From UBA11591 sp040220895 (GTDB taxonomy: Bacteria; Bacteroidota; Bacteroidia; Flavobacteriales_E; Vicingaceae), in NCBI GenBank assembly GCA_040220895.1, contig JAVJVY010000004.1, positions 1 through 64,000 on the forward strand: a stretch of 64,000 bases of DNA, given 5' to 3'. This document shows positions 1 to 7,865 of the stretch, one piece after another (within the stretch, counting starts at the first letter, position 1; each line of letters opens with the position of its first letter). A model generated the notes under the pieces. It saw nothing but the letters and a program-made list of their open reading frames with translations. It searched no databases and was not told where the DNA came from. Position numbers and translations under genes: made by a program.

Positions 1-311
1 CCTGCAGCTGCGCTGCCGCTTTCCTTTTTCCTCACTTTTGCCCATAACTGATGCCACTCCATTGCAGGAATGTCACTCGCTGCCTCCCGACAGCTCGTGA
101 CTTCCTTTGAGCCTCCAACTGGAAATACAAAACCCTGCAGCTGCGCTGCTGCTTTCCTTTTTCCTCACTTTTGCCCATAACTGATGCCACACCATTGCAG
201 GAATGTCACTCGCTGCCTCCCGACAGCTCGTGACTTCCTTTGAGCCTCGAACTGGAAATACAAAACCCTGCAGCTGCGCTGCTGCTTTCCTTTTTCCTCA
301 CTTTTGCCCAA
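1..311. repeat. 133-bp tandem repeat, two full copies and one partial
   Basis: Copies start at 1, 134 and 267. The first two are complete (133 bp each) and differ at about three positions (near 16/149, 56/189 and 118/251 in the local alignment). The third copy matches for about 45 bp and stops after the shared stretch ending near 311. The unit starts with the PstI/PvuII-like palindromes CTGCAG and GCAGCTGC. I see no open reading frame running through it. The array lies on the 3' side of the minus-strand tRNA-Arg gene and may continue off the left edge, so the total copy number is unknown. Its role is not known to me; an intergenic repeat family or a remnant at a tRNA integration hot spot are both possible. 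Confidence 0.9.
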
Positions 312-338
312 GCAAGCTTGGCATGCGCTCGGAAAAAG

Positions 339-368
339 AAAACCCTTTCGCTCCTGCGAAAGGGTTTT
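339..368 (-). terminator. Rho-independent terminator after tRNA-Arg
   Basis: Perfect 12-bp inverted repeat (339-350 with 357-368, arms AAAACCCTTTCG/CGAAAGGGTTTT) around a 6-nt loop. On the minus strand it is followed by CTTTTTCC. It sits 11 bp beyond the 3' end of the minus-strand tRNA gene, as expected for the transcript end. Confidence 0.85.
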
Positions 369-379
369 GTGCTTATTAG

Positions 380-451
380 TAGCCCCGACAGGAATCGAAC
401 CTGTATCTAAAGTTTAGGAAACTTCTATTCTATCCGTTGAACTACGGGGCC
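380..451 (-). tRNA. tRNA-Arg (anticodon CCU)
   Basis: The reverse complement folds as a cloverleaf: acceptor arm GGCCCCG pairing with CGGGGCT (one G-U at the first pair), a T arm with GGTTCGATTCC, and an anticodon arm GAAGT-TTCCTAA-ACTTT whose loop gives anticodon CCT, reading AGG as arginine. The gene is 72 nt without an encoded CCA and has A as discriminator base. It stands alone, upstream of its own terminator. tRNA 3' ends are common integration sites, which is relevant because of the neighbouring 133-bp repeat array. Confidence 0.93.
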
Positions 452-571
452 TGATGCTTGCAATAGGGCTGCAAAAGTATAAAAGAGATTTTAATTCACA
501 CTCCAATCACTTAAAGCATTGCTATTGGCAATTTTTAAATTGAACTATATTTATGGTCCAAATTGTAAGTT

Positions 572-1264
572 ATGAAAAAGCTCTTTTCAATGATCGCCCT
601 TTCTCTGGTAACAACCCTATTTTTAAGCGCCTTTGCACAGGAAGGTGTTAAATATTTCGAGCGTGATTTCACTAAAATAGATATCAGTTCTGCCTTTAAG
701 GCGGAAATCACTCAAGGAAGTACTTACCGCATCGAGCTCTTCGCTTCAGAAGCTGACAAAGAACGTGTTGAAATAAAAAAAGACGGCGATGAATTAGATA
801 TCTCCATAAAAGGAATGAAGGGCATCAAAGGGGAAGTCATGGTGAAAATTCAACTACCTGAATTGAATGAATTGGAAGTCAGCGGGGCCGCATCTGTGAC
901 ACTGGGAGATTTTCAGGGAGAAGCGCTCAGCTTAGAGCTTTCAGGAGCTTCCAGCCTTCAAGGTGGCTTGAGTTACAATAGTTTGCGATTAGAATCTTCG
1001 GGGGCTTCGAGTGTAAAATTAGACGGCACTACGAACAGTGCTAAGATCTATATGTCGGGCGCCTCCAGTTTGGGTACCGAAGGTTTCAAGGTAAAGGGTG
1101 AATTGCTGCTGGATTGCAGCGGCGCAAGTAAAGCTACGTTGATGGCCGATGGAGATATCTATCTGGAACTCTCTGGCGCAAGCCAATTTCACTATTCAGG
1201 AGTGGGTAACATCCTGAAACAGGATTTGAGCGGGGCTTCTTCGGTCAAGAAAAAAGGAGAATGA
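572..1264 (+). CDS. DUF2807 (GIN domain) exported protein
   Basis: 230 residues. A signal peptide of about 22 residues ends at AFA|QEG. The rest is a right-handed beta-helix style protein in which a short motif, S-G-A-S/A-S, recurs every 20-25 residues (about residues 104, 126, 146, 163, 185, 203, 220), each repeat being one rung. This pattern is typical of the DUF2807 family (putative autotransporter adhesin head, GIN domain) that is common in Bacteroidota. Expected location is periplasm or cell surface. The biochemical role of the family is unknown. It is a single-gene unit between the tRNA gene and the SET-domain gene. Confidence 0.85.
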   Translation: MKKLFSMIALSLVTTLFLSAFAQEGVKYFERDFTKIDISSAFKAEITQGSTYRIELFASEADKERVEIKKDGDELDISIKGMKGIKGEVMVKIQLPELNELEVSGAASVTLGDFQGEALSLELSGASSLQGGLSYNSLRLESSGASSVKLDGTTNSAKIYMSGASSLGTEGFKVKGELLLDCSGASKATLMADGDIYLELSGASQFHYSGVGNILKQDLSGASSVKKKGE

Positions 1265-1407
1265 GGAAGTTGATGTTTTAATTTGTTTAATAGAGTGGAA
1301 TAAATTTGTAATTAAAAATTTATTAACACTTAGATACAAGTAATCTTACTACTGTATACTTTTACATCGGGCAGTTAACCAATGTCCCCTTGTAACCCCT
1401 ACTTCAT

Positions 1408-2025
1408 ATGATTCACCCACACACTGAGCTTTGCTTCATCAGTAAAGACGTCGGCTATGGCGTCGTTGCCACAGAACTGATCCCGGCCGGAACAATTACC
1501 TGGGTCCTGGACGATCTGGATCGCGAATTCACCCCGGCCGAATTTGAACAGATGGCGCCTTTTTATCAACATATCCTGGACACCTATACCTTTAGAAACA
1601 ACAAAGGTAACCTCATCCTTTGCTGGGATAATGGTCGCTACGTCAATCACAGTTTCAATTCAAACTGCCTGACCACGGCTTATGACTTTGAAATTGCCAT
1701 CAGGGATATTCATCCCGGAGAACAATTGACCGACGACTACGGTTATTTGAACATAGGCAAGCCATTCAGGGGTATTGACGAAGGAACCAGAAGAAAGACC
1801 GTTTATCCTGATGATCTTCTTAAGTATTACCGGGTTTGGGACAAAAAACTTCTCAAAGTATTTGACCGAATCACCAAACATGATCAACCACTTAGGGACC
1901 ACATATCCAATGCCCTTTGGGATGAAATTGTGTCCGTATCAAATGGGCGTAAAGAAATGATGTCCATCATTCACAATCATTACCACAATAATTATTCTAC
2001 GGTAAGGAATAGCGCAGGGATCTAA
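1408..2025 (+). CDS. SET domain protein-lysine methyltransferase-like protein
   Basis: 205 residues, no signal peptide, so cytoplasmic. SET motifs are clear: G-x-G-V-x-A at residues 17-22, the N-H-S-x-x-x-N-C box at 80-87 (the S-adenosylmethionine pocket and pseudoknot core), and the L-T-x-D-Y-G-Y box at 107-113 with the usual catalytic tyrosine. A helical C-terminal tail (130-205) contains a His-rich end (HNHYHNN). SET proteins transfer a methyl group from SAM to a lysine side chain; bacterial substrates are mostly unknown. It is transcribed alone, with a candidate -7 element TAAATTTG at 1301-1308 far upstream. The substrate is not predictable from this sequence. Confidence 0.85.
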   Translation: MIHPHTELCFISKDVGYGVVATELIPAGTITWVLDDLDREFTPAEFEQMAPFYQHILDTYTFRNNKGNLILCWDNGRYVNHSFNSNCLTTAYDFEIAIRDIHPGEQLTDDYGYLNIGKPFRGIDEGTRRKTVYPDDLLKYYRVWDKKLLKVFDRITKHDQPLRDHISNALWDEIVSVSNGRKEMMSIIHNHYHNNYSTVRNSAGI

Positions 2026-2110
2026 CATTGTTGAGCTTAACGCCTTTCAACCATTAGCTACATGTAGTTTCTAGGTTGATCTTAAGCCCATTGCGTTCAT
2101 TACGTATATA

Positions 2111-2133
2111 AAAACCCAGCCCGCGCTGGTTTT
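2111..2133 (+). terminator. candidate terminator after SET gene
   Basis: Short hairpin, arms CCAGC (2116-2120) and GCTGG (2125-2129) around a CCGC loop overlap, flanked by AAAA and TTTT with one bulged C. It lies 85 bp after the SET gene stop and before the TonB receptor promoter region. The T tract is short and is followed by GGGG, so the call is tentative. Confidence 0.45.
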
Positions 2134-2156
2134 GGGGTTCACTTGTGATTTAATAT

Positions 2157-2172
2157 TTTAGGCGCGCCTAAA
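2157..2172. promoter_or_regulatory. 16-bp perfect palindrome, candidate metal-repressor operator
   Basis: TTTAGGCGCGCCTAAA is a perfect palindrome 33 bp upstream of the TonB-dependent receptor start. It lies just upstream of a -7 element (2177-2184), so a bound protein would block RNA polymerase. The arms TTTAGG/CCTAAA resemble the outer arms of DtxR/IdeR/MntR-type operators (TTAGG...CCTAA). Which regulator binds is inferred only. Confidence 0.55.
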
Positions 2173-2176
2173 TAAT

Positions 2177-2184
2177 TATATTTG
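2177..2184 (+). promoter_or_regulatory. candidate -7 promoter element of TonB receptor gene
   Basis: TATATTTG matches the Bacteroidota -7 consensus TAnnTTTG, 20 bp upstream of the receptor start codon. No convincing -33 element lies at the usual 17-19 bp upstream; the palindrome at 2157-2172 occupies part of that spacer. Confidence 0.55.
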
Positions 2185-2204
2185 CTGTTCTAAAATAACA
2201 GCAG

Positions 2205-4511
2205 GTGTTTTACAAGTGTTTACTTTTCTTGTTCCTAGTTATGATGACGTTCATCAGCACTTCCCAAAATATTACTATCAGGGGCACCGTCAGCGGAGAT
2301 AATGGACCCTTGCCTTATTCTTCTATTCAGCTGGAAAACACCAACTTTGGGTCATCCTCGGACTCCGAAGGCAACTTCATTCTCACAGGTGTTCCACCAG
2401 GTGAATATACCTTACTGGTCACGTTTGTAGGGTATGAAACTTACAAAGAGACGCTCAGGCTCGAAAAAAATAAGGCGATTCGCTTAAATCCCGAATTAAA
2501 GAAAATGGAATCCAGATTGGATGATGTTGTCATCACGGGCACTCGAACAGCCAAGAAAATTCATGATTCACCCGTCATGGTTGGCATAATAGACCGCCGC
2601 ACACTTGAAAATGTTCAGGCGTGTAATTTGTCTGAAGGTCTTCGGTTTCAGCCCGGACTTCGCGTGGAAACGAACTGCCAAACCTGCAATTACACCCAGC
2701 TCAGAATGAATGGACTAGGCGGTGGATATTCTCAAATATTGGTCAATGGAAGGCCTACCATCAGTCCGTTAACTGGTCTTTATAGCCTTGAGCAAATGCC
2801 CGCGAATATGATAGAACGAATAGAAGTTGTTCGTGGCGGTGGATCTGCACTTTATGGTTCAAGTGCCATTGGCGGAACCGTGAACGTTATTAGCCGTTTG
2901 CCCGTTAAAGACTCCTACGAGCTTTCATATACTTATCAAAACATAGCCGGAACAGACGATCAAATAATTATCGGAAATGCCACTAAAATTTTGAGTGAAA
3001 ACAAGTCGGGTGTCAGTGTTTTCATTAACCGACGGAATCGTGGATTTTATGACCATAACCGTGACGGATTTAGCGAGCTGCCACGCATAGACAACAACGC
3101 TATTGGAAGTAGCTTTTACTACAAACCAACTGAAAATCAAAAACTCGAGGTAAACCTAAGCGGTATTCATGAATACCGAATCGGTGGTGAAATGCTAGAC
3201 AAGGAAGTTCACTTGCTGAAGCAGGCCGAAGAAAGAACACATAAGATACTCATCGCAAACGCTGACTACCAGATCAATTTCAATGATGGCAACTCTTCGC
3301 TCATTTCTTACCTGGCCTATCAACTTACGGACAGGCAGCATTATACCGGTATTTTCCCTGACGATAGTAGTTCAATTTCAGAACACCTGATAAATCCTCC
3401 TTATGGAAGCTCAATGAGTACAACCTTTCAGGCCGGCTCGCAAATAAATAATCGGTTTAATTCATTCTTTATCGGCAGCAATGTAATCACCTTAGGAGCA
3501 GAATATACGATTGACGATGTGCTGGATATAATCCCCTCTTATGATTATAAAATAGATCAGCGCACGCTTAATTTAGGTGTGTTTGCCCAATCTGATTGGC
3601 AACTGAGCGAAAAGCTGGACCTGCTACTCGGGCTTCGTTTGGACAAACATAACCTGGTTGCGGATCCAATAATCAATCCGAGAATTTCCTTTATGTACAG
3701 TCCATGGAAAAGCACGCAATTTAGGTTGACCTGGGGAAATGGTTTTCGTGCTCCACAAGCATTTGACAGCGACATGCACATTGCTTTCGCCGGTGGCGGG
3801 GTATCAAGAATTCGCCTGTCACCCGATTTAATGCCTGAGCGATCGCGGAGTTATTCAGCATCCGTAAATTTCGACAAACCAACAGACCACTACATTATTG
3901 GTTACACCATAGAAACCTTTTACACAGAGCTAAATGATGCTTTTTTTCTTCAACCTGTAGGCCGGGACATCCACGGCTTGGTATTTGAAAAGCAAAACGG
4001 TCAGGGCGCAAGGGTACAAGGATTAACCTTAGAGATTAGAGCCAATTACGATGGAAAATATCAAATTGAAGGTGGTTTTACGTGGCAGCAAAGTTTATAC
4101 GAACTTCCCGTTCAAAACATACAAGGCTTAGAATCTCGTCGTGAGTTTCTTCGAACTCCAAATGAATACGGATACTCAACCCTAACAATAAATGCAACCA
4201 GAAAATGGAGCAATTCTTTCAATCTGGTCCACACCGGTTCAATGGTTCTTGCACATTTTGCCGGAGCTCCGGAAAATTCCTCGGACAACTATACTTCCAC
4301 GCCGTCATTCACAGAAATCAGTTTTCGAACGGCTTACAAATTAACACTCGGAACTAATAACAATATTCTAGAATTATTTGGCGGAATTAAAAACATTACC
4401 AATGCATATCAAAATGATTTTGATAGTGGTAAAAACCGGGACAGCAACTACATTTATGGCCCACCGGCACCTAGGACATTTTATTTGGGTTTAAAATTTG
4501 CCTCTCTTTAA
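2205..4511 (+). CDS. TonB-dependent outer-membrane receptor
   Basis: 768 residues. Order: signal peptide (about 1-20, cleavage before Q-N-I), carboxypeptidase-regulatory-like beta domain (about 22-105, with the usual S-x-G-x-F and Y-T-L-x-V-x-x-x-G-Y pattern), TonB-box-like VVITGTR around 110, plug domain (about 115-235, ending in V-E-V-V-R-G-G-G-S-A-L-Y-G), and a long 22-strand type barrel ending in an aromatic-rich last strand (F-Y-L-G-L-K-F). The plug holds a C-x-x-C pair followed by a conserved Q-L-R-M-N-G stretch, seen in Bacteroidota receptors related to siderophore/heme/cobalamin receptors. Substrate cannot be fixed; iron complexes are the best guess, supported by the operator-like palindrome upstream. 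Convergent with the next gene, with only 15 bp between. Confidence 0.9.
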   Translation: MFYKCLLFLFLVMMTFISTSQNITIRGTVSGDNGPLPYSSIQLENTNFGSSSDSEGNFILTGVPPGEYTLLVTFVGYETYKETLRLEKNKAIRLNPELKKMESRLDDVVITGTRTAKKIHDSPVMVGIIDRRTLENVQACNLSEGLRFQPGLRVETNCQTCNYTQLRMNGLGGGYSQILVNGRPTISPLTGLYSLEQMPANMIERIEVVRGGGSALYGSSAIGGTVNVISRLPVKDSYELSYTYQNIAGTDDQIIIGNATKILSENKSGVSVFINRRNRGFYDHNRDGFSELPRIDNNAIGSSFYYKPTENQKLEVNLSGIHEYRIGGEMLDKEVHLLKQAEERTHKILIANADYQINFNDGNSSLISYLAYQLTDRQHYTGIFPDDSSSISEHLINPPYGSSMSTTFQAGSQINNRFNSFFIGSNVITLGAEYTIDDVLDIIPSYDYKIDQRTLNLGVFAQSDWQLSEKLDLLLGLRLDKHNLVADPIINPRISFMYSPWKSTQFRLTWGNGFRAPQAFDSDMHIAFAGGGVSRIRLSPDLMPERSRSYSASVNFDKPTDHYIIGYTIETFYTELNDAFFLQPVGRDIHGLVFEKQNGQGARVQGLTLEIRANYDGKYQIEGGFTWQQSLYELPVQNIQGLESRREFLRTPNEYGYSTLTINATRKWSNSFNLVHTGSMVLAHFAGAPENSSDNYTSTPSFTEISFRTAYKLTLGTNNNILELFGGIKNITNAYQNDFDSGKNRDSNYIYGPPAPRTFYLGLKFASL

Positions 4512-4526
4512 TCTCCCCTTCTGAAC

Positions 4527-5906
4527 TTAGACCTGAATAATGGAATAAAGTTCCGGTATTTCGGCTTCCCAGCCATAGGTATCTTTCATCTTGGTCCTGA
4601 ACACGTCCGAAGCCTGCGCTTCTCCATGGACGATAAAAACTTTTTCGGGCGCGTTTTGCAAGGCTGAAAGCCAATTGATCAGTTCGGTCTGATCGGCATG
4701 TGCAGAAAGTCCGTTGAGGTGCTCAACTTTTGCCCTTACCTGATAGTATTTTCCGAAGAATTTAATTTCAGGAGCATGCTCAAGTAGCCGCCTACCTCGC
4801 GTTCCTTCTGCCTGGTAGCCCACCAATAAAATGGTGGTTGACTTTTGGTCTATGTAGTGTTCCAAGTAATGTAATACCCGACCACCGGTGATCATTCCAC
4901 TGCCGGCGATGACCACTTTTGGGCCTTTGTTTTTAATGATCTCAAAGGTCTCTTCAATGCCGCTGACAATTTGAAAATGCTTGTACATGTTCTCGCAATC
5001 TTCACTTGTCAGTTTGTGCCAGTCCCTGTGCCTGGTAAAAAGTTTAAGGACGTTAGCAGACATGGGGCTGTCCATGATAAGCGGTACTTTGGGGATTTCA
5101 CCTTTTTCCAAAAGTTTCCATAAAAGAAACATAATTGTCTGCGCACGCTCTACGGCAAAACTTGGGATGATAAGTGTGCCTCCGCTTTCAAGTGCAGATT
5201 TCACTATTTCACCAAAACGCGCTTTGGCCGTCTCAATATCGGGATGAAAGCGATCTCCATAAGTGCTTTCAACGAGTAAAACTTCTGCTCGCTCAGGTTT
5301 GAGCGGGGCTTTCATCAAATCATCTCTTACCCTACCCACATCGCCCGAAAATACAAAGCGTTTCTTTCCTACCTCTATTTCGATGTAGGTCGCTCCCAAA
5401 ATGTGCCCAACAGGATTAAAACGCACACGTAGGTCTTCTGAAATTGTATGCCAAATACCTGGATCGACGGGTCGGAATCGCTCAATGATCTTTTCAGCAT
5501 CTTCGGAATTATACAGTGGTTTTGCCGGTTTATGCTTTGAATAGCCTTCCCTGTTGGCCTTCGCGGCCTCTTCTTCCTGGATCTTTGCGCTGTCTCTAAG
5601 TATAATTTCTGCCACATCCAAACTGGGACTGCTCGCCCATACTTCCCCTTTGAATCCCATGTCCATTAGTCGCGGTAGAAATCCGGAATGATCTAAATGC
5701 CCGTGAGTCAGCAATACCAATTCGATCTCAGGTACATTCACCGGCAAATATTCCCAGTTTAGCAGCCTGAGTTTTTTAATGCCCTGAAAAAGACCGCAAT
5801 CAATCAACACCTTTTTTTTCCCTGTCTCGAGCAGGTACTTGGATCCCGTTACCGTTCCTGATGCTCCAAGAAAATGAAGTTGTATTTCACTGTTATTATT
5901 CGCCAT
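4527..5906 (-). CDS. beta-CASP metallo-beta-lactamase-fold ribonuclease-like protein
   Basis: 459 residues, cytoplasmic. The metallo-beta-lactamase core has the zinc motif H-G-H-L-D-H at 68-73, a further metal His in P-V-G-H-I-L-G near 165 and Asp in FSGDVG near 185. A beta-CASP insert follows, with the E-S-T-Y-G-D motif and S-A-N-V, and the C-terminal G-L-S-A-H-A-D and F-I-V-H-G-E motifs. This is the CPSF73/Ysh1-like class found in bacteria and archaea, expected to cleave RNA with two zinc ions. The start is an ATG with a plausible N terminus (HFLGASGTVTGS). The RNA target is unknown. It ends 15 bp from the TonB receptor stop, tail to tail. Confidence 0.9.
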   Translation of the reverse strand: MANNNSEIQLHFLGASGTVTGSKYLLETGKKKVLIDCGLFQGIKKLRLLNWEYLPVNVPEIELVLLTHGHLDHSGFLPRLMDMGFKGEVWASSPSLDVAEIILRDSAKIQEEEAAKANREGYSKHKPAKPLYNSEDAEKIIERFRPVDPGIWHTISEDLRVRFNPVGHILGATYIEIEVGKKRFVFSGDVGRVRDDLMKAPLKPERAEVLLVESTYGDRFHPDIETAKARFGEIVKSALESGGTLIIPSFAVERAQTIMFLLWKLLEKGEIPKVPLIMDSPMSANVLKLFTRHRDWHKLTSEDCENMYKHFQIVSGIEETFEIIKNKGPKVVIAGSGMITGGRVLHYLEHYIDQKSTTILLVGYQAEGTRGRRLLEHAPEIKFFGKYYQVRAKVEHLNGLSAHADQTELINWLSALQNAPEKVFIVHGEAQASDVFRTKMKDTYGWEAEIPELYSIIQV

Positions 5907-5965
5907 GACCTGCCTAAATTAAGACAAGTCCACCGATTGATCGCGAATGTCGAAAGAATGAAAGA

Positions 5966-5997
5966 GGGTATTCCCTGCACCATAGCAGAGAATACCC
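5966..5997 (-). terminator. hairpin after DUF1761 gene
   Basis: Inverted repeat with arms GGGTATTC (5966-5973) and GAATACCC (5990-5997) plus an inner CTGC/GCAG stem, one mismatch pair between. It lies 17 bp downstream of the minus-strand DUF1761 stop. The following T-tract on the minus strand (TCTTTCATTC) is poor, so it may act as a weak terminator or as an RNA-processing/attenuation hairpin before the beta-CASP gene. Confidence 0.6.
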
Positions 5998-6013
5998 ATT
6001 GGTGCTTTTCAAT

Positions 6014-6451
6014 TTACATGAACGAAAGAATCATGGCCACCAGGACCAGGTTCAACAAGTGATAGCCGGTGTTGATGAAGAAAAGGGTCCAGGATTTCTG
6101 TTCCCAAGTCACGGAACCTATATCTACGGGAAAGAAGAAGCCAAGCCAGGTAAAGACGGCGGCCATCATTCCATTGGCCAAGGGTGACATTTCTGAAGGC
6201 TCCAGCCCCCATGTTACTGGGTTCCAAACAGCCATATTATTCGCAAAGACCCAAACGAGTAAAAAGTTTCCAACGAGCATAATGAGCATCCCCTTGATCA
6301 TCACTCCCGGTTCGGGTTTCATGTCGGGGTCAAAACCCATTTCCCTTCCCCAAAGTTTTCCAAAGATGGGTGTGTACCAAAGGAATGCGAAAACAAAACT
6401 TGCCACAACGGCAATGATGACAGCTAAAAAATTAATTTGAATATCAGGCAT
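6014..6451 (-). CDS. DUF1761 membrane protein
   Basis: 145 residues with four predicted membrane helices (about 8-25, 50-70, 88-110, 122-144). The N terminus (V-A-S-F-V-F-A-F-L-W-Y-T-P-I-F-G-K-x-W) is the signature of DUF1761, a small integral membrane family of unknown function. It is followed by a hairpin and then the beta-CASP gene in the same direction, about 108 bp away, so they may or may not be co-transcribed. Confidence 0.85.
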   Translation of the reverse strand: MPDIQINFLAVIIAVVASFVFAFLWYTPIFGKLWGREMGFDPDMKPEPGVMIKGMLIMLVGNFLLVWVFANNMAVWNPVTWGLEPSEMSPLANGMMAAVFTWLGFFFPVDIGSVTWEQKSWTLFFINTGYHLLNLVLVAMILSFM

Positions 6452-6603
6452 GGTTTTAAGTTTAGTGGTTTATTATCAAATAAATGTATCTATCTCAATC
6501 CAATAAAACAAGTGGTGTTTCGGTCGACAATGGTGTAGGTTTAATTACGAACTTTGTATTGCAGGTGTTGAGGCAGCAGCTTATAAACCTTAAATTCAAC
6601 ATC

Positions 6604-7035
6604 ATGCTTGTAAACGTTTCATACAACGACAAAGAACTGATTCGAAAAATTGATGCCACTGTGGGCCGTCAATTCAGTTTGCTTGATCGATTTAGGATGG
6701 GTGGAAACGGCTCCCCTAAACTTTTTATATCCGGTAGCAGCCCGGAGATCGCTCATTTGCTGTCCATGGATAAATACACCAATACCTGTAACATCGAATT
6801 AAGACCCAACGGTTTGATACTTCGCTTTCGTTCGCTTTTGGAAACGTATGGTTTGGTCATTCCTTATTTCAAACTCACTGTATATAAGAACAATGCCACG
6901 GATTATTCCATTTTCTCCGACCAACATCAATTAAACGTTTCTTCAAGGCAAAAGGGTATCCACGATTTTTTTTCCAAGATAATTCAACGCAAGGCCGAAT
7001 TTTCGAATCAATTAAAGCCTGTTTCGATTAATTGA
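6604..7035 (+). CDS. conserved hypothetical protein
   Basis: 143 residues from the ATG at 6604. The frame stays open further upstream to 6484, but that part is low-complexity and unlike a structured N terminus, so I chose the internal start (M-L-V-N-V-S-Y-N-D). There is no signal peptide or membrane segment. The sequence is mixed alpha/beta with a basic C terminus (I-I-Q-R-K-A-E-F). I do not recognise a family. It stands alone, convergent with the lipoprotein gene 44 bp away. Confidence 0.6.
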   Translation: MLVNVSYNDKELIRKIDATVGRQFSLLDRFRMGGNGSPKLFISGSSPEIAHLLSMDKYTNTCNIELRPNGLILRFRSLLETYGLVIPYFKLTVYKNNATDYSIFSDQHQLNVSSRQKGIHDFFSKIIQRKAEFSNQLKPVSIN

Positions 7036-7079
7036 ATCCAAGCTGCACTGGTTTCCATTAGCACGGGAATTAGCAAAAT

Positions 7080-7865
7080 TCAGTTGCAGGGAAAAAGGGG
7101 TTGGTAAATAGAAATGCGTTGTATTCTTACTTCAGCTTGTTCAATTGGGCCAAAGTCACTGATCATGGCATATGCGGCAAAACGGATAAAGTTCGTCCTA
7201 TCATCATTGTATTCAAGTTTGGCGAGTATACTAATATCCTCGTCGACTATGGGTGATTTAGCAGGCTCGACTACATAATGTTCAATGAACTCATCTGAAT
7301 ACACGTAGGCCCTTTTGCCCTGTAAACCTCGGGTAGGAATTAAAAAATGTATTGTGTGGCCTCCAAAAGACATTAAGAAAAAGGAAGCAGCTGGGATGGC
7401 AAAATCAAGTATGAATTCGCCTGCACCCAATCTGAATTCGTTTTGTCTTATCCAGACATTTTCGTGAAGGACACTTTCGAATTGATTAAAGTGCACTTCG
7501 ACACCAAGGTATTCCGGGAGTTCTTTTTGTAGTGGAAACGTGGCAACCGCCTCATCCTGTGGCGAACAGATGGCTCGTAGAAGCAGCCCGTTATTAATTT
7601 CAGCGGTTGTGAAATATTCGGAGTCACATTCATTCGAGTAATAAGTTGAATCAAAAACCTTTTGCAAATTCCAGCCATTCTGGTTATCGACGAAATTTTC
7701 ATCCAGTATAACTTTTCGGTGGTATTTATAAAAATTACTGAGGCAGGCCTCTGAAATTTCTTTGTTGTCAAACATTTCTACAGCCTCCTCCTTGCTGCAT
7801 GAAATGAACCCTGCTATAATCAAAGCAAGTCCTGAAATAATTTGTATAAAAGGCCTAGCGATCAT
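7080..7865 (-). CDS. hypothetical lipoprotein
   Basis: 261 residues. Residues 1-22 are a lipoprotein signal peptide with lipobox F-I-S-C (Cys23 would carry the lipid), followed by S-K-E-E-A. The mature part is predicted mostly beta with no motif I know. Its start overlaps the stop of the upstream PagL-like gene by one base (ATGA-type arrangement around 7865), so the two are very probably translated from one message. The pairing suggests an envelope function, but no more can be said. Confidence 0.75.
   Translation of the reverse strand: MIARPFIQIISGLALIIAGFISCSKEEAVEMFDNKEISEACLSNFYKYHRKVILDENFVDNQNGWNLQKVFDSTYYSNECDSEYFTTAEINNGLLLRAICSPQDEAVATFPLQKELPEYLGVEVHFNQFESVLHENVWIRQNEFRLGAGEFILDFAIPAASFFLMSFGGHTIHFLIPTRGLQGKRAYVYSDEFIEHYVVEPAKSPIVDEDISILAKLEYNDDRTNFIRFAAYAMISDFGPIEQAEVRIQRISIYQPLFPCN

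Noticed and set aside
311..330. AAGCTTGGCATGC-like stretch near the end of the repeat array, resembling a cloning-vector polylinker
   Set aside because: Flanking bases do not match pUC-type vectors in order, and the region continues into a normal tRNA gene, so chance similarity is more likely than contamination.
1331..1360. Weak hairpin (AGTAA-TC-TTACT within ATAC...GTAT) upstream of the SET gene
   Set aside because: Short arms with mismatches and no riboswitch-like conservation or T-tract; not distinguishable from chance.
5374..5617. Several overlapping open frames within the beta-CASP, LytS, paaZ and sufBCDS genes
   Set aside because: All are shadows in other frames of genes with strong family motifs; none has its own start context or domain.
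6069..6440. 123-codon open frame on the plus strand
   Set aside because: It lies fully antisense to the DUF1761 membrane protein gene, which has family signatures; the antisense frame has none.
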